Assembly (NCBI GenBank): GCA_964540165.1
Contig: CAZILU010000013.1
Span: 1 to 37,652, forward strand
Length of the DNA: 37,652 bases
Reading direction: 5' to 3'
Origin: Mariniphaga sp964540165
GTDB taxonomy: Bacteria > Bacteroidota > Bacteroidia > Bacteroidales > Prolixibacteraceae
Shown: in pieces, positions 23,926 through 31,456 of the stretch
Position numbering within the stretch: position 1 is the stretch's first letter
How the letters are laid out: the number at the start of each line of letters is the position of its first letter
Notes under the pieces: model-generated
The model's input: the letters and a program-made list of their open reading frames with translations, nothing else
Database searches by the model: none
What the model was told of the DNA's origin: nothing
Position numbers and translations under genes: made by a program

Positions 23926-24939
23926 ATGGCAGATCTTTCAACAACCTACATGGGGATTAAACTGAAGAATCCACTCATTCTTGGATCCTGTAACCTGGTT
24001 ATGAAGCCGGGGATGGCTGAGAAACTTGAAGAAGCGGGAATCGGAGCATTGGTTTTCAAGTCCCTTTTTGAGGAGCAGATTCAGCTTGAAAACCTGCAGT
24101 TGTCTGAAGTGCTTGGAGAGTATGAATACCGAAATGCAGAGATGGAGCATCTGTTTCCTTCGATCGAACATGCCGGGCCCAAAGAGCATCTCTATGAATT
24201 GGAGAAGTTGAAGAAACGGGTTAATGTACCGGTTATAGCCAGCTTAAATGCCATCTATGAACCAACCTGGGTTGAGTATGCCCGTGAGTTAGAGCAGGCA
24301 GGAGCCGATGGCCTGGAACTCAATTTATACTCGGTACCGGGCTACTTTGAGGTGACAGGTCAGTCGATCGAGGACAAACAGGTGGAAATTGTCGAAGCTG
24401 TTAAGCAGGCAGTCAACATACCCGTAAGTGTTAAGATCAGCCTCTATTATACCAATCCGCTCAATTTTATTAAGAAGATCGATGAGGCAGGTGCCGATGC
24501 TTACGTTCTGTTTAACCGTTTCTTCCACCCCGACATTGATCTCGAAGATGAGTCATTTCACTTCTCATGGAATTTGAGCAACCGAAAGGATATCCTGATG
24601 GCATTGCGATTCGCCGGCATCTTATACGGAAACCTTGATGGCAGCATTTGTGCCAGCCGGGGAGTTTATAATAGCAAAGATGTCGTTAAACTTCTCTTAG
24701 CCGGAGCCGATACCGTTCAGATTGTTAGTACCGTTTATAAAAACAAACCCGAAGTGGTTTCTGACATCCTCATGGAGATGAACCGGTGGATGGATGACCG
24801 GGGGTATAAGACGATTGCTGATTTCAAAGGGAAGCTAAGCCGGAAGAATTTAAAAGATCCCTTTGTTTATCAACGTGGACAGTATATCGATATATTAATG
24901 AACTCGGAAGAGGTTTTTAAAAAATACCTGACGATATAG
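23926..24939 (+). CDS. Dihydroorotate dehydrogenase-like flavoprotein
   Basis: A 337-residue FMN-barrel protein of the dihydroorotate dehydrogenase family. It opens LSTTYMGIKLKNPLILGSCN, has VPVIASLNAIYEPTW and IPVSVKISLYYTNP, and a C-terminal phosphate-binding region (LLLAGADTVQIVSTVYKN). The loop that carries the catalytic Cys in true class 1 PyrD reads ELNLYSVPGYFEV here: no Cys, so it is probably not a pyrimidine-pathway enzyme. Members of this PyrD-like subgroup often lie near ferredoxin-linked redox genes in anaerobes, and here it neighbours the hydrogenase locus (convergent with it). Substrate unknown. Confidence 0.88.
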   Translation: MADLSTTYMGIKLKNPLILGSCNLVMKPGMAEKLEEAGIGALVFKSLFEEQIQLENLQLSEVLGEYEYRNAEMEHLFPSIEHAGPKEHLYELEKLKKRVNVPVIASLNAIYEPTWVEYARELEQAGADGLELNLYSVPGYFEVTGQSIEDKQVEIVEAVKQAVNIPVSVKISLYYTNPLNFIKKIDEAGADAYVLFNRFFHPDIDLEDESFHFSWNLSNRKDILMALRFAGILYGNLDGSICASRGVYNSKDVVKLLLAGADTVQIVSTVYKNKPEVVSDILMEMNRWMDDRGYKTIADFKGKLSRKNLKDPFVYQRGQYIDILMNSEEVFKKYLTI

Positions 24940-24967
24940 ATTGAAATGAAACCATATTTGAGTTGAT

Positions 24968-24982
24968 TTTGCTTAGAGCAAA
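24968..24982. terminator. Short inverted repeat between two convergent genes
   Basis: TTTGCT and AGCAAA flank a 3-base loop in the 64-base gap between the PyrD-like gene and the SpoIIE-type phosphatase gene. There is no T run after it on either strand, so termination is only suggested by its place. Confidence 0.3.
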
Positions 24983-25003
24983 GAGGAAAACAACGTCCGG
25001 TTT

Positions 25004-26203
25004 TTAGAGGTATTCTACCTCTACATGTTTGAAGAATTTGTTTGTCAGGATATTGACAATTCTTTTGACAACAAATTTTCGCAATTCCAGCTCCAGTGGT
25101 TGCTCCGGATCCTGGTGTGCCCAATTGATGCGGGTGCCTAAAATGATATCAATGCTGTCGTGCTGAAGAAGCAATTTTACTACTTTTTCGGGGGGACTGT
25201 CGAGTAGATGGGTTTCACTGTCGTAGCTGTCCAGGATCTCCTCCACCTTGCCAAGGGTAAGAATGCCCTCCGTTACCATTTCAAAACCTTCCATCCGGGC
25301 AATGGGTGGCAGGATGTTTTTGTTTTTATCAACATGGATGATCTCTACTTCGGTATCAAGTTCCCTGGCGATGATTTCGGCTGTCGTACCGCCACAGATG
25401 ATCTTTTTGCCGTTAAAGCTTTTTATCCGGTCAACAAAATCGTAATCTTTGATCTTGTAAAAAGGCGGACCTGTGATCAGCATAAATTTTCGGGGTTCTC
25501 TGAAATAGATTACTCCGCATGAGGTGTCGTCTTTTACCTCAAAATTGTCGTTCATGCAGGCCTGATTTATGATTTTACGGGCGAGCTTAGCTGCTGATAT
25601 TTCAGGCATTCGGTTGATCTGGTTCAGCGCAAACTGATAAACATTATCCAATCCCCAGCCCAGCGGATACTGTCTGTTTCCCAGGCCCGACTGCTCCACG
25701 CCATCGGAAAAAAAGATCATTCGATCTTCTTTATGAGCGATGAACTCTCGACACCGCAATACTTTTCCTTCGTTTTCCCGGCCCCTTACCTCAAGCATAT
25801 ACTCTTTAGGCACGAAAAGTGATCCGTTTCTGACGATCAACACCGGTGGATTATCGTAGTTGATGATGCGAACATGGCCATCGGTTTCAATTTCGATAAT
25901 GGTAAATGTGGCATAGCTCTCTTTCCCGTCGCTGCTTTTTGGCAAAGCATCCATGATGATTTGAGAAGAGATTTCCGGTTTTGTATGAAACCGGGTGTAT
26001 TTGAGTGCCATGGTTGCGGTGAGTGTCGCTAATACGCTGGCTTTGATTCCATGTCCGATGCCATCACTCAGGACGAGGATGGTGCGGCCTTCCTCTTTAA
26101 AAATATCCGACATAAAGACATCACCGCAGGCAATTTCCCCTTTGGGTTTTTTTTGCTGAACGTCAATTTCAACGTGATAATTTGGATTATTGGTCGTCAC
26201 CAT
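25004..26203 (-). CDS. SpoIIE/PP2C-type serine phosphatase with an extra C-terminal domain
   Basis: A 399-residue soluble protein. The N-terminal 240 residues are a PP2C/SpoIIE phosphatase: CGDVFMSD and LVLSDGIGHGIKAS (metal-binding Asp), FFSDGVEQSG, and DDTSCGVIYF. The last 160 residues form a separate domain (IICGGTTAEIIAREL, VTEGILTLGKVEEIL), whose family I cannot name. SpoIIE phosphatases remove phosphate from antagonists in partner-switching pathways; the RsbW-like kinase at 27625 is the natural counterpart. The start is the ATG at 26201-26203, which overlaps the upstream PAS gene by 17 bases; the longer frame inside the PAS gene gives an unrelated tail. Confidence 0.9.
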   Translation of the reverse strand: MVTTNNPNYHVEIDVQQKKPKGEIACGDVFMSDIFKEEGRTILVLSDGIGHGIKASVLATLTATMALKYTRFHTKPEISSQIIMDALPKSSDGKESYATFTIIEIETDGHVRIINYDNPPVLIVRNGSLFVPKEYMLEVRGRENEGKVLRCREFIAHKEDRMIFFSDGVEQSGLGNRQYPLGWGLDNVYQFALNQINRMPEISAAKLARKIINQACMNDNFEVKDDTSCGVIYFREPRKFMLITGPPFYKIKDYDFVDRIKSFNGKKIICGGTTAEIIARELDTEVEIIHVDKNKNILPPIARMEGFEMVTEGILTLGKVEEILDSYDSETHLLDSPPEKVVKLLLQHDSIDIILGTRINWAHQDPEQPLELELRKFVVKRIVNILTNKFFKHVEVEYL

Positions 26204-27113
26204 ATCTGTAAGATTGAATGATTGAGTTGAGCAGTTCCTCGGTTTCGGCAGCGTTCTCACCCAGCAGGTGGGCAATTTTTTGAACCGTTTCGATGTTTTG
26301 AATTTTAATGCGTTGAGCCCGGTTTATGATTTCGTCACGAACCAGTAATGGGGCGGACATATCGCGGATTACGGCACCAACCACTTTCTGTTTATATAGT
26401 GTGACAACCGACACATGGAGCAATTTGTCGTTGTATTTGATATCACGCTCCAACATCTCTTCCCCGGATGAAAGGATGCTAACCATCATTTTGAAGATAA
26501 CCTCAGGAACGAGCACCTGAACATCGGCTCCTTTTAATCCCGGGATGGTTTCATACAGCTCAATGGTCTCTTCCCCCATAAGACCTGCAAAGCTTTCGTT
26601 GGAATCAATTACTTTATGATTCTCGTCCATCATCAGGATCCCGATATTGATTTTATGCAGCATGTGTGATGATACCTCCATCGACTCCTGTGCTTTTTCC
26701 AGCCGCAATTCTGTTTTTTTTAACTTGGTAACATCGCTTATGGAACCGACAATTCCAACCACTTCCCCTTCGTTGCTGTGTATCACAGCTTTATGAATGA
26801 CAACATCCATACGGCTGCCATCGTTCTTCTCTGCCTGGGTTTGATAGATCTGAGTATCGGGATTGGCTAAGAGTTCCTGGTCTTTATGGAAATAAATCTC
26901 TGCCATGTGTTTGGTGTGGATGTCGTACACCGATCGGCCGATTACCTCTTCCCTTGGTTTGCCGGTAAACTCTTCATGTCCCTTGTTGCACATCTGATAA
27001 ACACCATTCAGGTCTCTGTAAAAGATCGGAATTGGCAGGGCATCGAAAACTTTTTGGTAAAATTCGGGATCTTTGATGTTGGATTTTAAAAATGAGTCTT
27101 TGTCGTATATCAT
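26187..27113 (-). CDS. Double PAS-domain sensor protein
   Basis: A 308-residue soluble protein with two PAS domains. The first (about 17-130) has FDALPIPIFYRDLNGVYQMC, FTGKPREEVIG and the PAC-like GEVVGIVGSISDVT. The second (about 150-260) has MLHKINIGILMMDENHKVI and VVGAVIRDMSAPLL. A C-terminal helix (about 265-308) has no kinase, cyclase or other output domain. It overlaps the SpoIIE phosphatase gene, so it probably senses a signal and controls that phosphatase. The pair is transcribed away from the sensory-hydrogenase operon across a 167-base gap. In some clostridial sensory hydrogenases a PAS domain is fused to the HydS protein; here it is a separate gene. The ligand is unknown. Confidence 0.88.
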   Translation of the reverse strand: MIYDKDSFLKSNIKDPEFYQKVFDALPIPIFYRDLNGVYQMCNKGHEEFTGKPREEVIGRSVYDIHTKHMAEIYFHKDQELLANPDTQIYQTQAEKNDGSRMDVVIHKAVIHSNEGEVVGIVGSISDVTKLKKTELRLEKAQESMEVSSHMLHKINIGILMMDENHKVIDSNESFAGLMGEETIELYETIPGLKGADVQVLVPEVIFKMMVSILSSGEEMLERDIKYNDKLLHVSVVTLYKQKVVGAVIRDMSAPLLVRDEIINRAQRIKIQNIETVQKIAHLLGENAAETEELLNSIIQSYRYGDDQ

Positions 27114-27280
27114 TTTCCGGTACTTTTGGGTATAAAAACATTTCGAAATTTAATCATTTATTCGGGATGAATATCTGTTTTATATCTATTTAAAAACAGT
27201 ATTTGTTGATTTTTAGCATTTTTTTCAATCGATCTTCCTGTATCTTTGTCTTTTGAAATTTACACCCTATTCTATCTATT
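27114..27280. promoter_or_regulatory. Divergent regulatory region between the PAS/phosphatase pair and the hydrogenase operon
   Basis: This 167-base AT-rich gap must hold promoters in both directions. The rightward -7 box is at 27241-27248. Leftward, only an imperfect box (TAAATTTC) is seen. No long palindrome was found. Confidence 0.6.
27241..27248 (+). promoter_or_regulatory. -7 element of the hydrogenase operon
   Basis: TATCTTTG exactly matches TAnnTTTG. Transcription would start near 27254, 27 bases before the GTG start of the first DRTGG gene. No further terminator or TAnnTTTG box interrupts the ten-gene run to 35616. Confidence 0.6.
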
Positions 27281-27625
27281 GTGAAAATCAGTGAAGTCAT
27301 TAAATATACGGAAGCCCGGATTGTAGCCGGGAGCCTTGATGAAGATCCATCCGTTGCGTTGGGTTTTAGTTCTGATTTGATGAGTGATGTGCTAACGCTG
27401 GATGTGTCGAATGTGCTGTTGATTACCGGATTGGCTAATTTACAGTTGGTTCGAACGGCTGAGGTGGCCGACATAGATGCTGTGTTGCTTGCCCGGGGGA
27501 AGAGCGCATCGGCAGAGATGATTGAGCTGGCCCGTGAAATTGGATTGATTTTAATGGAGACGCCATTTTCGATCTATAAGGTTAGCGGTTTGCTTTATGG
27601 GAACGGATTAAACGCTGTGTATTAA
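27281..27625 (+). CDS. DRTGG-domain protein, first of two
   Basis: A 114-residue single-domain protein of the DRTGG family, which occurs in CBS-pyrophosphatases and phosphotransacetylases as a probable ligand-binding regulatory domain. It starts with a GTG. It shares with the second copy (29395) the opening MKxSE, the central SDLxSDV (S31, D32, L33, S35, D36, V37) and the ending in a Y-(K/E)-(V/I)-(S/A)-G-(L/R)-LY pattern. It overlaps the next gene by one base (TAATG). It is the first gene of the hydrogenase operon, so its product should be the first made. Possibly a nucleotide-binding or phosphorylated regulator; inferred. Confidence 0.82.
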   Translation: MKISEVIKYTEARIVAGSLDEDPSVALGFSSDLMSDVLTLDVSNVLLITGLANLQLVRTAEVADIDAVLLARGKSASAEMIELAREIGLILMETPFSIYKVSGLLYGNGLNAVY

Positions 27626-28044
27626 TGGCGGTGGAGTTGAAGTTTACGATTGAAGGAGGCGATTTTGCCAATGCGGGAAAGGCTTCAAGCCAGATTAAAA
27701 AGGTTTTAAAGCAGCTTTCCATCGATCCGAACAGCATTAAGCGGATTGTGGTTGCCATTTATGAGGCAGAAGTTAATGTGGCTGCTCATGCCTGGCGAGG
27801 TGAAATGAGGGCAACCATTTTCGAGAATGAGATCCGGGTTGAGGTAGAGGATGAGGGACCGGGAATAGAAAATATCTGGCAAGCGATGCAACCCGGTTTT
27901 TCAACGGCATCAAAGCGGGTCAGGGAGATGGGATTTGGTGCCGGTATGGGGTTATCGAATATTAAAAAAAACACCGATGAACTTCATATTGAGAGCCGCG
28001 TCGGAGAAGGAACAACGGTAACTTTCAGATGTAATTTCGGATGA
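27625..28044 (+). CDS. RsbW/SpoIIAB-like ATP-binding protein (anti-sigma-factor kinase family)
   Basis: A 139-residue GHKL ATPase. The N box is YEAEVNVAAHA (46-56), the G1 box VEDEGPGI (74-81) and the G2 box GFGAGMGLSNIKK (103-115), followed by GTTVTF. The protein has no transmembrane or dimerisation domain, and the size fits anti-sigma serine kinases. In partner switching such a kinase phosphorylates a small antagonist protein, and a SpoIIE phosphatase reverses it; a phosphatase of that type is encoded at 25004-26203. No STAS antagonist and no sigma factor is found nearby. The start overlaps the previous stop by one base and the end overlaps the HydS gene by four (ATGA). Confidence 0.88.
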   Translation: MAVELKFTIEGGDFANAGKASSQIKKVLKQLSIDPNSIKRIVVAIYEAEVNVAAHAWRGEMRATIFENEIRVEVEDEGPGIENIWQAMQPGFSTASKRVREMGFGAGMGLSNIKKNTDELHIESRVGEGTTVTFRCNFG

Positions 28045-29408
28045 GTGAAGCAGAAAAATATCATGCATTGCGAGTGGACCCGGATATTTGTTTCGGATGT
28101 ACCCACTGTATGAAGAGCTGTCCTACCGAAGCAATCCGGATTATCAACGGACTGGCTGTTATTGATGCAGAGCGGTGCGTTGATTGCGGGAACTGTTTGC
28201 GTGCCTGTCCGGTGAAAGCGATCTATGTTAAACACGATGCATTAAGCCGCATTGAAGATTTTAGATATCCGGTGGTGCTTTTCCCCTCGGTATTTATTGG
28301 CCAGTTTTCTGAAGTTTATTCTGAAGATCAGATATATGAGGCTTTGTTGATGTTGGGATTTTCTCATATCGTTGAAGTAGAACAACCGGTTGAATTATTG
28401 ATGGAGTCTATTCGGGAGAGCCGGCAGGAAGTTGATCCGGGCCCGATTATCTCCTCTTTTTGTCCGGCCATCGTGCGGCTTATTCAATGTAAATATCCCT
28501 CATTGGTGAAGAATATTGCCCGGCGAAAGGCTCCTCACGACCTGGCAGCTCATTTGGCTTTGGATCAATTGAAAGCCAAAGGAATCAGGGAGCAGGATAT
28601 TGGTCTCTTTTATGTCTCTCCCTGTTCTGCCAAAATGGCTGCTGTCAATCAACCGGTAGCAGAAGAGCGATCGATTGTCACGGGGATTATCAATATGAAG
28701 GAGCTATACAACCGTGTCATGAGGATGCTCCCTTCAACGAAGAACGGAGATACATCGGAGTACCGGAAGTATCTCAGCCGTGAAGGGATTTTGTGGAGCC
28801 TGCCGCGGGGAGAAACTGCTTGGTACAGAAAGCGATCGATGGCCATAGACGGTATTCACAATGTGGTGAGATTTCTTGAACGCCTGGAGAACAATGAGGT
28901 GCCGAAGCTCGATTTTCTTGAGCTGAAGTCTTGCAGTCAGGGATGCGCCGGAGGAATTTTGCTTACCGGAAATCGATTTTTAACGGTAGAAAGGCTACAG
29001 AAAAGAGCCGCCCGCTATCCCCGGTCAGGGCATGCGGATCTGAAAGCGTTAGATGTAGCTTCGCTGAAACAAAAGCTGATCACCGATATCATAGAGCCGA
29101 ACCCGGTATTTGCTTTGGATGAAAAACGGAGCAGGGCTCTTATTAAGATGGAGCTGATCCGCAAAATTCTTTGTCAATTGCCTGCCATTGATTGTGGTGC
29201 ATGTGGCGCACCCAACTGTCATGCCCTGGCTGAAGATGTCGTCGGGGGGCGGGCACGGATTACCGATTGCATCGTTCTGCAGAATAAGTATGTCATTGAA
29301 AAAAAAATAACACCGGAGAATGCGCGCAAGAACCTGGACCGGCGGTGGGGGAAAGGGCGCTTTGACTCCGATTGTAAAAGAAAGGGGAAGAGAAATGAAG
29401 GTTTCTGA
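28041..29408 (+). CDS. HydS-like sensory [FeFe]-hydrogenase homologue
   Basis: A 455-residue iron-sulfur protein. Two 4Fe-4S ferredoxin sites lie at the N terminus (C17/C20/C23/C27 and C46/C49/C52/C56). A hydrogenase H-cluster domain follows, then a C-terminal 4Fe-4S FeS domain (C385, C388, C393, C410). The H-cluster Cys ligands are kept: SSFCPA (C141), SPCSAK (C195), SCSQGCAGG (C298, C302). The residue before C141 is Phe, whereas catalytic enzymes have Cys (TSCCPAW), which is the first proton relay. This pattern fits the putatively sensory group C/D hydrogenases. It may report H2 or redox state to the regulators around it. The common PAS fusion is absent. No membrane segments. Confidence 0.88.
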   Translation: MSEAEKYHALRVDPDICFGCTHCMKSCPTEAIRIINGLAVIDAERCVDCGNCLRACPVKAIYVKHDALSRIEDFRYPVVLFPSVFIGQFSEVYSEDQIYEALLMLGFSHIVEVEQPVELLMESIRESRQEVDPGPIISSFCPAIVRLIQCKYPSLVKNIARRKAPHDLAAHLALDQLKAKGIREQDIGLFYVSPCSAKMAAVNQPVAEERSIVTGIINMKELYNRVMRMLPSTKNGDTSEYRKYLSREGILWSLPRGETAWYRKRSMAIDGIHNVVRFLERLENNEVPKLDFLELKSCSQGCAGGILLTGNRFLTVERLQKRAARYPRSGHADLKALDVASLKQKLITDIIEPNPVFALDEKRSRALIKMELIRKILCQLPAIDCGACGAPNCHALAEDVVGGRARITDCIVLQNKYVIEKKITPENARKNLDRRWGKGRFDSDCKRKGKRNEGF

Positions 29409-29727
29409 GCTGATTGAGATATTTAACTTAAGGATCTTCACCGGCACGATCGGATTGGACCGTGAGGTGACCGGAGGTTATGTGTCTGATTTGTTAAGTG
29501 ATGTTATGGGTAATGCAGCCGCAAATGAAGTCTGGATCACCCTGCAGACACACCAGAATGTAGCAGCCATTGCCTCATTGAAGGAACTTGCTGCCGTTAT
29601 TTTTGTCAAAAATCTGGAGCCGGAAGCTGATACCATCCTTCGCAGTGAGGCGGAGGGAATCCCCTTGTTGGGCACTGAAATGACCACGTATGAGATTGCG
29701 GGCAGATTGTATGAAATAATCAAATAA
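29395..29727 (+). CDS. DRTGG-domain protein, second of two
   Basis: A 110-residue paralogue of the protein at 27281. The ATG at 29395 has an AAAGGGGAAGAG purine run in front and overlaps the HydS gene by 14 bases; the longer frame from 29320 lies inside HydS and adds an unrelated Arg-rich tail. The core has GGYVSDLLSDVMGN, with the SDLxSDV segment placed exactly as in the first copy. The two copies have diverged (roughly a third identical by eye), suggesting distinct partners. Role inferred as regulatory, tied to HydS by position. Confidence 0.82.
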   Translation: MKVSELIEIFNLRIFTGTIGLDREVTGGYVSDLLSDVMGNAAANEVWITLQTHQNVAAIASLKELAAVIFVKNLEPEADTILRSEAEGIPLLGTEMTTYEIAGRLYEIIK

Positions 29728-29732
29728 TTCAA

Positions 29733-30473
29733 ATGAACCCCTTCAGGGCCGATCTGCATATTCACACCCTCCTGTCACCATGTGCCGGTCTGGAGATGAC
29801 CCCCCGGAATATTGTCAAAAGAGCGGTTGATGCAGGGCTTAGCATTATCGGGATTACCGATCATAATTCCACCCGGAATGCCTTGCTTGTGAAAAAGCTG
29901 GCAGCAGCGGAGGGGATCTATGTTCTCACCGGTGCCGAGGTTACTACCCGGGAGGAGGTTCACTGTCTGGTCTTTTTTGAACATCCCGAAGAGCTTTCTG
30001 AATTTCAGGCTTACATCGATCAAAAACTGCCACATGTTCCAAATCCGGATGGTCACTTCGGATTTCAACCGGTGATTGACGAGGATGAGAACATTTTAGA
30101 AATGGTGCCCTGGCTGCTTCCTGCAGCACTAAACGCATCGATTGATGAGATTCAACAGACGGTTGATAGGCTGAATGGTCTTTTTATCCCTGCTCACATC
30201 GATCGACCTGTTAACGGGATTATCAGTCAGTTGGGATTTATCCCCGCCTCGCTTCGGTACGATGCTCTGGGGCTAACGCGTTATACTTCTCCGAAACATG
30301 TTGAAGAACATTATGTTTTACAAAACAAAACCACCTTTATTAGGAACTCTGATGCCCATTATCTGAAACAAATTGGCGAAATTTACACGGTTTTTAACAT
30401 TAAGGAGATGTGTTATTTTGAAATACGTTTAGCTCTCAGGTGTTTAGAAGGTCGCACGGTTGAGTTGCCATGA
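29733..30473 (+). CDS. PHP-domain metal-dependent phosphoesterase
   Basis: A 246-residue PHP-superfamily enzyme. The metal-binding motifs are present: ADLHIHTLLSPC (H9, H11), GITDHN (D43, H44), TGAEVTT (E69), CLVFF after H77, PAHIDRP and NSDAHY. Relatives hydrolyse phosphoesters such as histidinol phosphate, 3',5'-bisphosphate nucleotides or RNA ends; the substrate here is not clear. It is tightly placed in the hydrogenase operon (5 bases after the DRTGG gene, 4-base overlap with the next gene). PHP proteins also sit in clostridial hydrogenase clusters as I recall them, so the association is probably functional. Confidence 0.87.
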   Translation: MNPFRADLHIHTLLSPCAGLEMTPRNIVKRAVDAGLSIIGITDHNSTRNALLVKKLAAAEGIYVLTGAEVTTREEVHCLVFFEHPEELSEFQAYIDQKLPHVPNPDGHFGFQPVIDEDENILEMVPWLLPAALNASIDEIQQTVDRLNGLFIPAHIDRPVNGIISQLGFIPASLRYDALGLTRYTSPKHVEEHYVLQNKTTFIRNSDAHYLKQIGEIYTVFNIKEMCYFEIRLALRCLEGRTVELP

Positions 30474-31018
30474 AAACGATATCGGATCATATGCTTGATA
30501 TAGTTCAAAATTCGATCAGGGCAGGAGCTACTTTGATTGAAGTCATGGTTGAAGATCAAAAAAAGAGTGATTTTTACCATCTGAGAATTAAAGATAACGG
30601 CTTTGGAATGACGTCAGATATTGCTCAACAAGCTGTTAGTCCGTTCTTTACATCCAGAAGTACCCGCAAAGTGGGTTTGGGATTGCCTCTGTTGAAGCAG
30701 AATGCAGAAGCAGCCGGAGGCGATTTTCAGCTGATATCGGAATCGGGGGAAGGGACGGAGGTGACCGCCCGTTTTCAACGATCTCATATCGACCGGCCAC
30801 CGGTTGGCGACTTTTGGGGCACCTGGGTGCTTTTGTTAGCCGGGAATCCGGGAATCCGGTTGGTGTTGGCTTATCAGACCGATGAAGGCCTGTTCCGGCT
30901 TGATTCCGATGAGCTTCAATGGATGTTTTCGGGTATCGGATTGCAGCGAAAGGAGATCATGGACGCAATTATTGAGTTGATAAAGAATAATTTGATGGAA
31001 ATTGGCGCAAGTAATTAA
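30470..31018 (+). CDS. Histidine-kinase-like ATPase domain protein
   Basis: A 182-residue GHKL ATP-binding protein. N box DIVQNSIRAGA (N14), G1 box KDNGFGM (41-47), G2 box VGLGLPLLKQN (68-78) and GTEVTARF are present. It lacks the phosphorylated-His dimerisation domain, sensor and membrane parts of a full kinase, so it could be a serine kinase or a stand-alone ATP switch. The C-terminal 70 residues (FWGTWVLLLAGNPGIRLVLAY) are an added domain. It overlaps the PHP gene by four bases and precedes the hydrogenase genes by 21. Confidence 0.85.
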   Translation: MKTISDHMLDIVQNSIRAGATLIEVMVEDQKKSDFYHLRIKDNGFGMTSDIAQQAVSPFFTSRSTRKVGLGLPLLKQNAEAAGGDFQLISESGEGTEVTARFQRSHIDRPPVGDFWGTWVLLLAGNPGIRLVLAYQTDEGLFRLDSDELQWMFSGIGLQRKEIMDAIIELIKNNLMEIGASN

Positions 31019-31039
31019 TATTAAACTACCAGATCAGCA

Positions 31040-31435
31040 ATGACAAAAATTAAAACAGTGGCCGACCTATTAAAGATCCGTGATGATGTACAATCAAAGA
31101 TCCGGCTGAGAGAGAAAAGTGATCACGCCGAGCAGGTGGTTCAGATTAAGGTGGGTATGGCTACCTGCGGAATAGCCTCAGGTGCCAAAGAAACCATGAA
31201 GTACTTTTTGGATGAATTGGAGCAACAGGCCATAGATGCGTTAGTAACCCAAACCGGTTGTATGGGGTATTGCTATGCTGAACCCACGGTTGAAGTTACG
31301 CTTCCGGGCAAAGATCCGGTGGTATTTGGCTATGTAGGAAAAGCAAAAGCACAGGAAATTATCGATGTTTATATTAAACGCGGTACCCTGGTTGATGGGG
31401 TAATCCCGATGAGTTTTAAAACAATTGATGATTAA
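31040..31435 (+). CDS. HndB-like (2Fe-2S) thioredoxin-fold ferredoxin
   Basis: A 131-residue small subunit like HndB of NADP-reducing hydrogenases. It has VGMATCGIASGAKETM (C43) and TQTGCMGYCYAEPTVEV (C74, C78). Only three Cys lie in the cluster region, whereas the standard thioredoxin-like ferredoxin has four; HndB proteins commonly share this loss. It would be an electron-carrying or structural subunit of the hydrogenase complex, next to the NuoF-like subunit 21 bases downstream. Confidence 0.87.
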   Translation: MTKIKTVADLLKIRDDVQSKIRLREKSDHAEQVVQIKVGMATCGIASGAKETMKYFLDELEQQAIDALVTQTGCMGYCYAEPTVEVTLPGKDPVVFGYVGKAKAQEIIDVYIKRGTLVDGVIPMSFKTIDD

Positions 31436-31456
31436 TCATATTCTATCCAATCAGTT

